NCBI RefSeq assembly: GCF_050942215.1
Contig: NZ_CP192056.1
Coordinates: 1,054,001 to 1,118,000, forward strand
Reading direction: 5' to 3'
Source: Sphaerimonospora sp050942215
Lineage (GTDB): Bacteria; Actinomycetota; Actinomycetes; Streptosporangiales; Streptosporangiaceae
Length of the DNA stretch: 64,000 nt
Shown: positions 25,282-33,582 of the stretch, in pieces
Position numbering within the stretch: position 1 is the stretch's first letter
Layout of the letters: every line of letters starts with the position of its first letter
Translations under genes and position numbers: made by a program
Notes under the pieces: model-generated
The model's input: the letters and a program-made list of their open reading frames with translations, nothing else
Database searches by the model: none
Told to the model about the DNA's origin: nothing

Positions 25282-25476
25282 CCTTCTCCTCTGCACCTCG
25301 GGGGGAGGCACCCTCGACCGTTCGCTTGTGTGATGTGAGTCGCCGGTGACGGAGTGAGCATCGTCTTGCCGGGCCGCCCTTCCGACCGGCGATGGTGATC
25401 GGATAGCTGCCGGTGAGGTGCCGTCGCCGCATCATGAGCGCCGTTCGAAGCGGTGGCGACAGTGGTCATGATGAGA

Positions 25477-25881
25477 TCAGGCGGGGGTGGGGAAATCGGC
25501 CGGGAGGGTGACGCCGAGCTTCTTCTCCAGCGACCGCATGAGCTGATCGGAACAGTGCTGCTGGGCCTCGACCGTTCCCGCGCCCTTGCGGCATTCGGTG
25601 TAGGCGGCGAGCTCGGCGGAGAAGTAGAACTGGAACGCGGTCATCATCAGGCCGAGCACGAACGCGATGGACGAGATCACGACGGCGCCGGTCGCCATCC
25701 CGATCCGCTGCTTCGCCGCCTGAAGCGCGCGTAGGTCGCGGATGGCCAGTATGACGCCGAAGATGGACAGCGCCAGCCCGGCGGCGGGCAGCATCACCGT
25801 GAACACCAGCGCCATGATCGCCAGCGCGAGCGCCCTTCGGCCACCCGTCTCGGGGGCCGACATCTGGAGGGGTGCTGTCAC
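25477..25881 (-). CDS. DUF4190-like small membrane protein
   Basis: A 134-residue protein with two membrane helices (ALALAIMALVFTVMLPAAGLALSIFG and GAVVISSIAFVLGLMMTAFQFYF) joined by a loop containing AIRDLRALQAAKQRIG, the layout of DUF4190 proteins. The C-terminal outside part has two cysteines (YTECRKG, QHCSDQL) that could pair. The start GTG at 25881 follows GAGGAGAAC. It is divergent from purN; about 190 bp between them must hold both promoters. Confidence 0.72.
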   Translation of the reverse strand: MTAPLQMSAPETGGRRALALAIMALVFTVMLPAAGLALSIFGVILAIRDLRALQAAKQRIGMATGAVVISSIAFVLGLMMTAFQFYFSAELAAYTECRKGAGTVEAQQHCSDQLMRSLEKKLGVTLPADFPTPA

Positions 25882-26070
25882 GTTCTCCTCGCCTCGCCTC
25901 GCGTCGTCTGGGGTGGACCGTCGTGGATCGTGGTGGTCGGCGCCCGATACGCTTTTCGTGCCGGGGCCATCCCATCCGCCGCGCGGGGACGGTCTCACCG
26001 ATCGTCTTCCAAGGAACCATCTCACGATGGTCACCTGTAAAACGAAGCCCGCTCACGAAGGAGTTCCGCC

Positions 26071-26754
26071 CTGTCCTTCCGGCTCGTGGTCCTCGTCTCC
26101 GGTTCGGGGACCAATCTACAAGCCCTGCTGGATGCCACGGCCAGTGCCGCGTTCGGCGCATGTGTGGTCGCCGTCGGCGCGGACCGCCACGGCATCGAAG
26201 GTCTGACCCGGGCCGAGCACGCGGGTGTGCCGACCTTCGTGGAGAAGGTGAGCGATTACCCGAACCGCGATGAATGGGACGTCGGCCTCGCCGCACGCAT
26301 CGCCGAGCACAGGCCGGATCTGGTGGTCTCCGCCGGGTTCATGAAGATCCTCGGCCCGCGCGTGCTGGCGGCGTTCCCCGTGGTCAACACCCATCCCGCG
26401 CTGCTGCCCGCGTTTCCGGGCGCGCACGCGGTGCGTGACGCCATCGCCTACGGGGTCCGGCTCACCGGCTGTACGGTCCACCTCGTCGACGCGGGCGTGG
26501 ACACCGGTCCGGTGATCGCCCAGGAGGCGGTGGCCGTACGGGAGGGTGACGACGAGCAGACTCTGCACGAGCGGATCAAGACCGTCGAGCGCAGGCTGCT
26601 CGTCGAGGTCGTGGGCCGGATGGCCCGGGAGGGCTGGGCCGTGACCGGCCGCACCGTGCGCATCGGCCGTACGGACGGGTCGGGCGGTGCGGGCCTTGCG
26701 GGCCCGGAGGAGGACTTCCAGCAATGTCAGGAACCAGGAGGGACGACGAGGTGA
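26071..26754 (+). CDS. purN: Phosphoribosylglycinamide formyltransferase (CTG start likely)
   Basis: Transfers a formyl group from 10-formyltetrahydrofolate to GAR in purine synthesis. Motifs are LVVLVSGSGTNLQALL at the N-terminus, the catalytic Asn and His in NTHPALLPAFPGAHA and Asp in HLVDAGVDTGPVIAQE. The product is 227 residues if translation starts at CTG 26071, which has AAGGAG exactly 7 nt upstream and restores the expected N-terminal strand (SFRLVVLVSG). The only other start nearby, GTG at 26086, would remove half of that strand and leave the ribosome site 22 nt away. Its stop overlaps the purH start. Confidence 0.93.
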   Translation: MSFRLVVLVSGSGTNLQALLDATASAAFGACVVAVGADRHGIEGLTRAEHAGVPTFVEKVSDYPNRDEWDVGLAARIAEHRPDLVVSAGFMKILGPRVLAAFPVVNTHPALLPAFPGAHAVRDAIAYGVRLTGCTVHLVDAGVDTGPVIAQEAVAVREGDDEQTLHERIKTVERRLLVEVVGRMAREGWAVTGRTVRIGRTDGSGGAGLAGPEEDFQQCQEPGGTTR

Positions 26755-28301
26755 CCCGCATCGCCATCAGGCGCGCGCTGATCGCTGTATACGACAAGAC
26801 GGGGCTGGAGGATCTGGCCCGGGGGCTCGACGCCGCCGGCGTGGAGATCGTGTCGACCGGCGGAACCGCCGCCGCGATCGCGTCCTTCGGCGTCCCGGTG
26901 ACCAAGGTGGAGGCGCTCACCGGCTTCCCCGAGTGCCTGGACGGACGGGTCAAGACCCTGCATCCCCGGGTGCACGCCGGCCTGCTGGCCGACGGGGCGA
27001 AGGACTCGCACGTCAAGCAGTTGGAGGAGCTGGAGATCGAGCCCTTCCAGCTCGCAGTGATCAATCTCTACCCGTTCGCGGCGACGGTCGCCTCGGGCGC
27101 GTCCGACGCCGAGTGCGTCGAGCAGATCGACATCGGCGGCCCGGCGATGATCCGCGCGGCGGCGAAGAACCACGGCACGGTCGCCGTCGTCGTTGATCCG
27201 TCGGCGTACGGCGAGACGCTCGCGGCGGTGGCGGAGGGCGGGTTCACGCTGACCGAGCGGCGGCGGCTGGCCGCGACGGCCTACGCGCACACGGCCTCCT
27301 ACGACGTCGCAGTGGCGTCGTGGTTCTCCGGTGTGTACGCCCCCGACGGCGGCGGCGAGTGGCCGGCGTTCATGGGTGCGACCTGGCGGCGCCGGGCGGT
27401 CCTGCGCTACGGCGAGAACCCCCACCAGGGCGCCGCGCTCTACTCGGAACTACAGGATGACGGCCTGGCCAACGCGGAGCAGCTGCACGGCAAGGAGATG
27501 TCCTACAACAACTACGTGGACGCCGACGCGGCATGGCGGGCGGCCTGGGACTTCGACCGCCCGTGCGTCGCGATCATCAAGCACGCCAACCCCTGCGGCA
27601 TCGCGGTGGGGGCCGACGTGGCCGAGGCCCACCGCAAGGCCCACGAGTGCGACCCCGTGTCGGCGTACGGCGGCGTGATCGCGGTCAACCGCGAGGTCAC
27701 CCACGAGCTCGCCGAGCAGATCGCGCAGATCTTCACGGAGGTGGTCGTCGCGCCGTCGTTCGCGGCCGACGCGCTCGAGGTGCTGCGCGGGAAGAAGAAC
27801 ATCCGGCTGCTCGCCTGCCCGACCGGCCCGGGCAACCCGTCGGAGTTCCGCCGGATCGACGGCGGGCTGCTCGTGCAGACGGCCGACCGGGTGGACGCGC
27901 CGGGCGACGACCCGGCCACCTGGGAGCTCAAGACCGGTGAGGCGGCCTCGCCCGAGGTGCTGGCCGACCTCGCCTTCGCGTGGCGGGCCTGCCGTGCCGT
28001 GAAGTCGAACGCCATCCTGCTGGCGTCGGGCGGCGCCACCGTGGGCGTCGGCATGGGCCAGGTCAACCGGGTCGACTCGGCGCGTCTCGCGGTGTCGCGT
28101 GCGGGAGAGCGTGCGGCCGGCTCCGTCGGGGCCTCCGACGCGTACTTCCCCTTCCCCGACGGTCTCCAGGTGCTGGCCGAGGCCGGGGTGAAGGCGATCG
28201 TCGAGCCCGGTGGCTCGATCCGGGACGACGTGGTCGTCGCGGCCGCCGCCGAGGCGGGCATCACGCTCTACTTCACCGGCACCCGTCACTTCTTCCACTG
28301 A
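26751..28301 (+). CDS. purH: Bifunctional AICAR transformylase / IMP cyclohydrolase
   Basis: A 516-residue enzyme for the last two steps of IMP synthesis. The N-terminal MGS-like IMP cyclohydrolase domain has VYDKTGLEDLARGL, STGGTAAAI and GRVKTLHPRVHAGLL; the AICAR transformylase domain has YGENPHQGAALY, the catalytic KHANPCG motif and PGGSIRDD. The start GTG at 26751 overlaps the purN stop (GTGA), with AGGAGGG 8 nt upstream. A strong terminator follows. Confidence 0.97.
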   Translation: MTRIAIRRALIAVYDKTGLEDLARGLDAAGVEIVSTGGTAAAIASFGVPVTKVEALTGFPECLDGRVKTLHPRVHAGLLADGAKDSHVKQLEELEIEPFQLAVINLYPFAATVASGASDAECVEQIDIGGPAMIRAAAKNHGTVAVVVDPSAYGETLAAVAEGGFTLTERRRLAATAYAHTASYDVAVASWFSGVYAPDGGGEWPAFMGATWRRRAVLRYGENPHQGAALYSELQDDGLANAEQLHGKEMSYNNYVDADAAWRAAWDFDRPCVAIIKHANPCGIAVGADVAEAHRKAHECDPVSAYGGVIAVNREVTHELAEQIAQIFTEVVVAPSFAADALEVLRGKKNIRLLACPTGPGNPSEFRRIDGGLLVQTADRVDAPGDDPATWELKTGEAASPEVLADLAFAWRACRAVKSNAILLASGGATVGVGMGQVNRVDSARLAVSRAGERAAGSVGASDAYFPFPDGLQVLAEAGVKAIVEPGGSIRDDVVVAAAAEAGITLYFTGTRHFFH

Positions 28302-28317
28302 TCACGACGGCCCGGTT

Positions 28318-28361
28318 CGGTTCGGTACGGCTCTCGCCGTACCGAACCGAGGGCAGTTTTT
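28318..28361 (+). terminator. Rho-independent terminator after purH
   Basis: A 13-bp perfect stem (28318-28330 with 28337-28349) and a 6-nt loop are followed by a T5 run at 28357-28361. This is the clearest intrinsic terminator in the window. Confidence 0.85.
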
Positions 28362-28443
28362 GGCGGAAAAGGGATAAAAAGGTCAAGAGGTCGGATACTC
28401 TTGGGCGCGATTTCCCTGCCCCATCCTCTGCCCGGGAGTCCTC

Positions 28444-28611
28444 ATGCCCTTGCTCGATGTCGTGGCGAACTCTCTGATCCTGATGAACGAGCTGGGCAGC
28501 AGCCCGATCGTCCTGATCTTCGTCGCCATCGCCGCCGGCTATTTCGGCTGGCGGGTCGTGGAGTTCATCCCCTTCACCCGCCGCATCATCGAAAGGCGTG
28601 ATCAGCGCTGA
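28444..28611 (+). CDS. Small single-helix membrane protein between purH and folD
   Basis: A 55-residue protein from ATG at 28444 with GGGAG 5 nt upstream, starting MPLLDVVANSLILM. One clear membrane helix (IVLIFVAIAAGYFGW) is followed by a basic end (TRRIIERRDQR), so the C-terminus is probably cytoplasmic. It has normal codon bias and is preceded by the purH terminator, so it needs its own promoter, perhaps the TATA-like sequence near 28395. No known family. It ends 56 bp before folD, and the two may be co-transcribed. Confidence 0.7.
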   Translation: MPLLDVVANSLILMNELGSSPIVLIFVAIAAGYFGWRVVEFIPFTRRIIERRDQR

Positions 28612-28667
28612 CAGAGGCCGACGGAGACGGATGCGAGGCGGAACGGAGGCCGTGGGAGGATGGCGGC

Positions 28668-29513
28668 ATGAGCGCGCGGATTCTGGACGGCAAGGCGACG
28701 GCGGCCAAGATCAAGGCCGACCTCGCGGATCGGGTCAAGGCGCTGGCGGCCAGGGGCATCGTCCCCGGCCTCGGCACGATCCTGGTGGGCGAGGACCCGG
28801 GCAGTCAGATATACGTGGCGGGCAAGCACCGTGACTGCGCCGAGGTCGGCATCGCCTCCATCCGTAAGGACCTGCCGGCCGACGCGAGCCAGGCGGACGT
28901 GATGGCCGCCGTCGACGAGCTCAACGCCGACCCGGCCTGCACCGGATACATCATCCAGCTCCCGCTGCCCCGGCACCTGGACGCTCAGGCGCTCATCGAG
29001 CGGATGGACCCCGGCAAGGACGCCGACGGCCTGCACCCGGTCAACCTCGGCCGCCTCGTGCACATGGTCGACGCGCCGCTGCCGTGCACGCCGCGCGGCA
29101 TCGTGGCGCTCCTGCAGGAGTACGGCGTGCCGATCAAGGGCGCCGAGGTCGCGGTGATCGGCCGCGGGATCACGGTGGGCCGCCCGCTCGGGCTGCTGCT
29201 CACCCGGCGTACCGAGAACGCGACGGTGACCCTCTGCCACACCGGGACCCGCGAGCTGGCGGATCACGTCAGGAAGGCCGACGTCGTCGTGGCGGCCGCC
29301 GGTGTGCCCGGCCTGGTGACCGGGGACATGGTCAAGCCGGGCGCGGCCGTGCTCGACGTGGGCGTCTCCCGGGTAGACGGAAAGCTCGCCGGCGACGTGG
29401 CGCCGGATGTGGCCGATGTGGCGGGATTCGTCGCGCCGAACCCCGGCGGGGTCGGGCCGATGACCCGGGCGATGCTGCTCGCCAACGTGGTGGAGGCGGC
29501 CGAGCGCGGCTGA
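28668..29513 (+). CDS. folD: Methylenetetrahydrofolate dehydrogenase/cyclohydrolase
   Basis: A 281-residue bifunctional enzyme that makes 10-formyltetrahydrofolate, the cofactor for PurN and PurH just upstream. Catalytic Lys lies in SQIYVAGKHRDC (family YxxxK), then IIQLPLPRHLD, PCTPRGIVALL, VIGRGITVGRPLGLLL (NADP-binding) and PGGVGPMTRAMLL. The start ATG at 28668 is followed by the typical SARILDGKATA. Full length. Confidence 0.96.
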   Translation: MSARILDGKATAAKIKADLADRVKALAARGIVPGLGTILVGEDPGSQIYVAGKHRDCAEVGIASIRKDLPADASQADVMAAVDELNADPACTGYIIQLPLPRHLDAQALIERMDPGKDADGLHPVNLGRLVHMVDAPLPCTPRGIVALLQEYGVPIKGAEVAVIGRGITVGRPLGLLLTRRTENATVTLCHTGTRELADHVRKADVVVAAAGVPGLVTGDMVKPGAAVLDVGVSRVDGKLAGDVAPDVADVAGFVAPNPGGVGPMTRAMLLANVVEAAERG

Positions 29514-29524
29514 CTCCGAGATCA

Positions 29525-29570
29525 CCGGGAAGGGGAGATCTCGCCGGCGCCGCCGATTTCCCCTCCCGGG
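29525..29570. terminator. Bidirectional hairpin between folD and the FHA-HTH gene
   Basis: Arms CCGGGAAGGGGA (29525-29536) and TTCCCCTCCCGG (29558-29569) pair with one bulge on each side and a GC-rich loop. The genes converge here. Confidence 0.55.
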
Positions 29571-29580
29571 CACGTTCCAG

Positions 29581-30234
29581 TCAGCTGGCGCGGCGGCCCG
29601 CCGCGGTTCGCTGGTGCTCGGTGTCGGCCGGCCCGGTGGCCCGCTGCGGCGGCACGACGGGGGTGGGCCGCACCAGGCCCAGGGCGACGACCTCGTTGGC
29701 CAGCCGGGTCCGCCGGTTGCTCCCCTCCGGGATGCGGAACTTCTGGTACAGCCGCAGCAGGTGCTGCTTGACGGCCGCCTCGGTCACGACCAGGTCGTCG
29801 GCGATCTCCCTGGCCGTCGCCGGGGCCACGAATGCCTCGTCCGACAGAGCCGGCCGACACAGTGACGTGAGCACGTCGACCTCGCGCCGGGTCAGCTCTG
29901 GTGCGGCGGCCCGCCGCAGCTCGACCTCGGGGGCGAGGTCCTCTCTGGGGATCCCGCCGACACGGGCGCGGGCGGCCCCGAACGAGACGACGTCGCCGTC
30001 GTCGAGCACCCTCCGGGCGATCGGCCTGCCGTTCACGCGGGTGCCGTTGCGGGACAGACCCAGATCGACGACGTACAAGTAGGGTCCGCGACGGACGAAT
30101 TCGGCATGCAGCCGCGACACGCTCGGATCGGTCAGCCGGATGTCCACGCCTCGCCCACGCCCGACCGTGGTGATGTCGGGGCGCAGCGGTATGACCTCGC
30201 CGCTGTCCTCGATCCGAATGAACGGCCCCTCCAC
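29581..30234 (-). CDS. FHA domain fused to an HTH transcription-factor domain
   Basis: A 217-residue protein. The N-terminal FHA domain (VGRGRGVDIRLTDPSVSRLHAEF, with GRG, SRLHAEF and LGLSRNGTRVNG) reads phosphothreonine. It is followed from about residue 112 by a LuxR/winged-type HTH (LTRREVDVLTSLCRP, TAREIADDLVVTEAAVKQHLLRLYQKF). The start GTG at 30234 has GGGGAGGA upstream. It is divergent from citrate synthase. The fusion suggests that kinase signalling directly sets DNA binding; the Ser/Thr kinase at 33583 is a nearby but unproven candidate partner. Confidence 0.85.
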   Translation of the reverse strand: MEGPFIRIEDSGEVIPLRPDITTVGRGRGVDIRLTDPSVSRLHAEFVRRGPYLYVVDLGLSRNGTRVNGRPIARRVLDDGDVVSFGAARARVGGIPREDLAPEVELRRAAAPELTRREVDVLTSLCRPALSDEAFVAPATAREIADDLVVTEAAVKQHLLRLYQKFRIPEGSNRRTRLANEVVALGLVRPTPVVPPQRATGPADTEHQRTAAGRRAS

Positions 30235-30414
30235 GGCAGTTCCTCCCCAGGTAGCCCGCCGTTACTTTCGCTACACGTCCGGCTTACCCACCCGTGGCGG
30301 TGGGGAATCTCCTTTACGAGGAGCAGAATCATTCTTGTCGCTGGTGTGGACCAGCCATGGGCGATTTGTCTGCTCAAGGGTAGACTTCGGGGGAAGATAA
30401 GCGGAGGAAAACCC

Positions 30415-31536
30415 ATGGCTGACAAGCCCACCAAAGGCCTTGCCGATGTCGTCGCCGCGTCGACAGCGCTCAGCGACATCGACGGCAGGGCGGGTCGGCT
30501 CTTCTATCGTGGCTACGACATCCACGACCTGGCCGGCCGAACGACCTTCGAAGAGATCGCCCACCTACTCCAGTGCGGAACGCTGCCGACCCGCGACCAG
30601 CTTGCCGGCTACAGCGCCGAGCTGGCCCGGGGACGTGGCCTGGGCGGGCTCGTGGAGAACAACATCGCCGAGATCGCCGAGAAGCAGGAGCCGATGGCGG
30701 CGCTGCGCACGCTGGTCTCGCTGTCGGGGGCAGAGGACCCGGACAAGAACTCCAACGCCGCCGACGCCAACCGCCGCAAGGCGGCACGGCTGACGGCCCA
30801 GCAGCCGATCCTGGTCGCGCGCTATCACGCGGCCAGGACCGGTGCCGCGATTCCGGAACCGGATCCCGAGCTCGGCGTCGCCGCCAACTTCCTGCTGCAG
30901 ATCACCGGCCGGCGGCCGTCGCCGCGCGAGGCGGAGATCTTCGACACCTGCCTGGTCCTGCACGCGGACCACACGATGAACGCCTCGACGTTCGCCGCCC
31001 GGGTCTGCGCGGCCACGCTGTCCGACATGCATTCGGCGATCGTGGCGGCCATCGGCACGCTCAAGGGCCCCCTGCACGGCGGCGCCAACGAGCAGGTCAT
31101 GCGTACGCTGGAGGCGTTGGACCCGGGCGGCGTGGCTCAGGCCGTACGGGACAGGCTCGCCGCTGGCGAGAAGATCATGGGCTTCGGACATCGCGTCTAC
31201 AAGACGGAGGATCCCCGGGCGACGCATCTGCGGCGGATGTCTCGGGAACTCGGTGAGGCGTCCGGCGACGACACCTACTATCGGATGTCCAAGGAGATGG
31301 AGGAGGTCGTCTTCGCGGAGAAGGGTCTGTACCCGAACGTGGACTTCTACGCGGCGACCGTCTACCACTACCTGGGCATCCCGACGGACCTGTTCACTCC
31401 GGTCTTCTCCATGAGCCGGATGGCGGGATGGACCGCGCACGTGATCGAGCAGCACGCGGACAACCGGCTGATCCGGCCGGACAGCGAGTACATCGGGGAG
31501 CGTGACCAGAAGTGGACGCCGATCGACGAACGGTGA
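30415..31536 (+). CDS. Citrate synthase (type II-like, actinobacterial)
   Basis: A 373-residue enzyme condensing acetyl-CoA and oxaloacetate; members of this subgroup also include 2-methylcitrate synthases. Landmarks are RAGRLFYRGYDIHDLA, LHADHTMNASTFAAR, GTLKGPLHGGANEQV (catalytic His), MGFGHRVYKTEDPRA (catalytic His/Arg) and NVDFYAATVYHYLGIP (catalytic Asp). The start ATG at 30415 follows GGAGGAAA; a TAGACT -10-like box lies at 30381-30386. It sits beside isocitrate dehydrogenase, so citrate rather than methylcitrate synthesis is likely. Confidence 0.93.
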   Translation: MADKPTKGLADVVAASTALSDIDGRAGRLFYRGYDIHDLAGRTTFEEIAHLLQCGTLPTRDQLAGYSAELARGRGLGGLVENNIAEIAEKQEPMAALRTLVSLSGAEDPDKNSNAADANRRKAARLTAQQPILVARYHAARTGAAIPEPDPELGVAANFLLQITGRRPSPREAEIFDTCLVLHADHTMNASTFAARVCAATLSDMHSAIVAAIGTLKGPLHGGANEQVMRTLEALDPGGVAQAVRDRLAAGEKIMGFGHRVYKTEDPRATHLRRMSRELGEASGDDTYYRMSKEMEEVVFAEKGLYPNVDFYAATVYHYLGIPTDLFTPVFSMSRMAGWTAHVIEQHADNRLIRPDSEYIGERDQKWTPIDER

Positions 31537-31546
31537 CTCGACAGGT

Positions 31547-31837
31547 GTGAGGGCGAACGGCAAGGGCCAGGTCTGGAGACCGTACCTGCTGGTGATAGCG
31601 GGTGCGGGTGCCGGGCTCTGCGCGGTCGGCCTCGGCGCGGCCCCCTGGGTGGGCGGCGTGGTGATCGGGGTGTCGCTCCTCGTCGGAGCCGCGCTGCGCT
31701 TCCTCGGCTCCGGCCGCAGGGCGGGGTTGCTGGCCGTACGGAGCCGGAACACCGACACCGTTGTGCTCGCCGTGATGGGGGCGGCCCTCGTCGCGGGCTC
31801 GCTGAGCCTGCTGCTGCCGTCCCTGCACCACCCGTAG
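31547..31837 (+). CDS. DUF3017 membrane protein
   Basis: A 96-residue protein with three helices (LLVIAGAGAGLCAVGLGAAPWV, GVVIGVSLLVGAALRFLG, VVLAVMGAALVAGSLSLLLPSL) separated by GSGRRAGLLAVRSRNTD, the classic DUF3017 layout. In many actinomycetes it follows folD; here citrate synthase and the FHA gene come between. The start GTG at 31547 is tentative, since GTG at 31502 is also in frame but overlaps citrate synthase. Function unknown. Confidence 0.75.
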   Translation: MRANGKGQVWRPYLLVIAGAGAGLCAVGLGAAPWVGGVVIGVSLLVGAALRFLGSGRRAGLLAVRSRNTDTVVLAVMGAALVAGSLSLLLPSLHHP

Positions 31838-31944
31838 GCCGCGACCTGGATCGAGGCGCTGCCACAGCCATCCGATAGCCTCAACGGCCAGTGAGCCTCA
31901 TAAGGACTGTTCTGGCCAGTTAGTTCAGAAGGGGAACCCCACGC

Positions 31945-33162
31945 ATGCCCAAGATCAAGGTAGCGGGTCCGGTCGTCGAACTCGACGGCGACGAGATGAC
32001 GAGGATCATCTGGCAGTTCATCAAGGACCAGTTGATCCTTCCCTACCTCGACGTCGACCTGAAGTACTACGACCTCGGCATCGAGCACCGTGACGCCACC
32101 GACGACCAGGTCACGATCGACGCCGCCAACGCCATCAAGAAGTACGGCGTCGGTGTCAAGTGTGCGACGATCACCCCGGACGAGGCCCGCGTCGAGGAGT
32201 TCGGCCTCAAGAAGATGTGGAAGTCCCCGAACGGGACGATTCGCAACATTCTCGGCGGTGTCATCTTCCGTGAGCCGATCATCATGTCCAACATCCCCCG
32301 GCTGGTGCCCGGCTGGACCAAGCCGATCGTCGTCGGCCGTCACGCGTTCGGCGACCAGTACCGCGCCACCGACATCAAGATCCCCGGCGAGGGCACGCTG
32401 ACGCTGACCTTCACGCCGAAGGACGGCAACGAGCCGATCGAGCTCAACGTCTTCGACTTCCCGGGCTCGGGCGTCGCGATGGCGATGTACAACCTCGACG
32501 AGTCGATCCGCGACTTCGCCCGTGCCTCGATGCGGTACGGACTCGACCGCGGCTACCCCGTCTACCTGTCGACCAAGAACACGATCCTCAAGGCGTACGA
32601 CGGCAGGTTCAAGGACATCTTCGCCGAGGTCTACGAGACCGAGTTCAAGGCCGATTTCGAGGCCGCCGGCATCTCCTACGAGCACCGTCTGATCGACGAC
32701 ATGGTGGCGGCCTCGCTCAAGTGGGAGGGCGGCTACGTCTGGGCGTGCAAGAACTACGACGGCGACGTCCAGTCCGACACGGTGGCGCAGGGCTTCGGCT
32801 CGCTCGGCCTGATGACCAGCGTGCTCATGACGCCGGACGGCCGTACGGTCGAGGCCGAGGCGGCCCACGGCACCGTGACCCGCCACTACCGTCAGCACCA
32901 GCAGGGCAAGCCCACCTCCACGAACCCGATCGCGTCGATCTTCGCGTGGACCCGGGGCCTGCAGCACCGCGGCAAGCTCGACAACACCCCCGAGGTGGCC
33001 GCCTTCGCCGAGAAGCTGGAGCAGGTCTGCATCGAGACCGTCGAGGGCGGTCAGATGACCAAGGACCTCGCCCTCCTGGTCGGCGGCGACGCCGAGTGGC
33101 TGACCACCCAGGACTTCCTCGTCGCTCTGGACGAGAACCTGAAGAAGAAGATGTCGGCCTGA
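31945..33162 (+). CDS. icd: NADP-dependent isocitrate dehydrogenase
   Basis: A 405-residue homodimeric, eukaryote-like isocitrate dehydrogenase. MPKIKVAGPVVELDGDEMTR opens the protein; WKSPNGTIRNILGG contributes isocitrate binding; KNYDGDVQSD, the metal-binding Asp in LIDDMVA, and AEAAHGTVTRHYR with TSTNPIASIFAWTRGL (NADP site) are all present. The start ATG at 31945 is preceded by GAAGGGGAAC. It completes a local TCA set with sucCD and citrate synthase, and a strong hairpin follows. Confidence 0.96.
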   Translation: MPKIKVAGPVVELDGDEMTRIIWQFIKDQLILPYLDVDLKYYDLGIEHRDATDDQVTIDAANAIKKYGVGVKCATITPDEARVEEFGLKKMWKSPNGTIRNILGGVIFREPIIMSNIPRLVPGWTKPIVVGRHAFGDQYRATDIKIPGEGTLTLTFTPKDGNEPIELNVFDFPGSGVAMAMYNLDESIRDFARASMRYGLDRGYPVYLSTKNTILKAYDGRFKDIFAEVYETEFKADFEAAGISYEHRLIDDMVAASLKWEGGYVWACKNYDGDVQSDTVAQGFGSLGLMTSVLMTPDGRTVEAEAAHGTVTRHYRQHQQGKPTSTNPIASIFAWTRGLQHRGKLDNTPEVAAFAEKLEQVCIETVEGGQMTKDLALLVGGDAEWLTTQDFLVALDENLKKKMSA

Positions 33163-33206
33163 CCCGTCCCCTCGGACAGGCGAGACAGGCAAAACCGTAC
33201 GGAATG

Positions 33207-33248
33207 GTGCCGTACAGGCAGTGCCATACAGGCAGTGCCGTACAGACA
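33207..33248. repeat. Three tandem 14-bp repeats after icd
   Basis: Units GTGCCGTACAGGCA, GTGCCATACAGGCA and GTGCCGTACAGACA occupy 33207-33248 head to tail. They are non-coding and end at the icd terminator. Confidence 0.85.
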
Positions 33249-33277
33249 GGGCCGCCCTCCCCGGGGGCGGCCCTGTC
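33245..33277 (+). terminator. Terminator hairpin of icd
   Basis: A 13-bp stem (33245-33257 with 33265-33277) around the 7-nt loop TCCCCGG. GC-rich, no U-tract. Confidence 0.7.
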
Positions 33278-33291
33278 CCACATCCACGCCC

Positions 33292-33525
33292 GTGATCTTG
33301 CGAAAACTCGCAGCGATGCCGTACGACCTGCGCACTTACCGCTCGTGATCTTGCAGAAACTTGCATGGATGGGCTTTGACGTGGGAAAAGATCATTCGTG
33401 ATCTTGCACTGCAAGATCACGAAGGATGAAGGCGCAGGTAGGACGTGCCGGCTGCGAGTTTCTGCAAGATCACGAGCGGGTGGAATGCTGGTAAGAGCGG
33501 TTTCTGCGAGTAACTGCAAGATCAC
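33292..33525. repeat. Mirror-symmetric array of 21-bp repeats, 53-bp period
   Basis: Forward copies (GTGATCTTGCA ... CTCGCA) lie at 33292-33312 and 33345-33365. A half copy starting at 33398 meets its inverse in a perfect 14-bp-arm palindrome (33395-33408, 33410-33423). Inverted copies follow at 33453-33473 and 33505-33525. Repeat spacing is 53, 53, 53 and 52 bp; intervening segments are 32, 32, 32 and 31 bp and largely dissimilar in sequence. The region 33163-33582 has no gene. The array sits between the icd terminator and a Ser/Thr kinase gene and could be a multi-site operator or a structural element. Confidence 0.85.
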
Positions 33526-33582
33526 GGCAAGCGGAGGGGTGGGGGCGGGGCCGTTGAGTTGGGCTGACCGGCTCTTTGCCCG

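Noticed and set aside
33292..33525. CRISPR-like array (21-bp repeats, 31-32-bp spacers)
   Set aside because: Repeat orientation flips at the centre, the central unit is a palindrome of half copies, intervening segments share weak positional similarity, there are only five units, and no cas genes are nearby.
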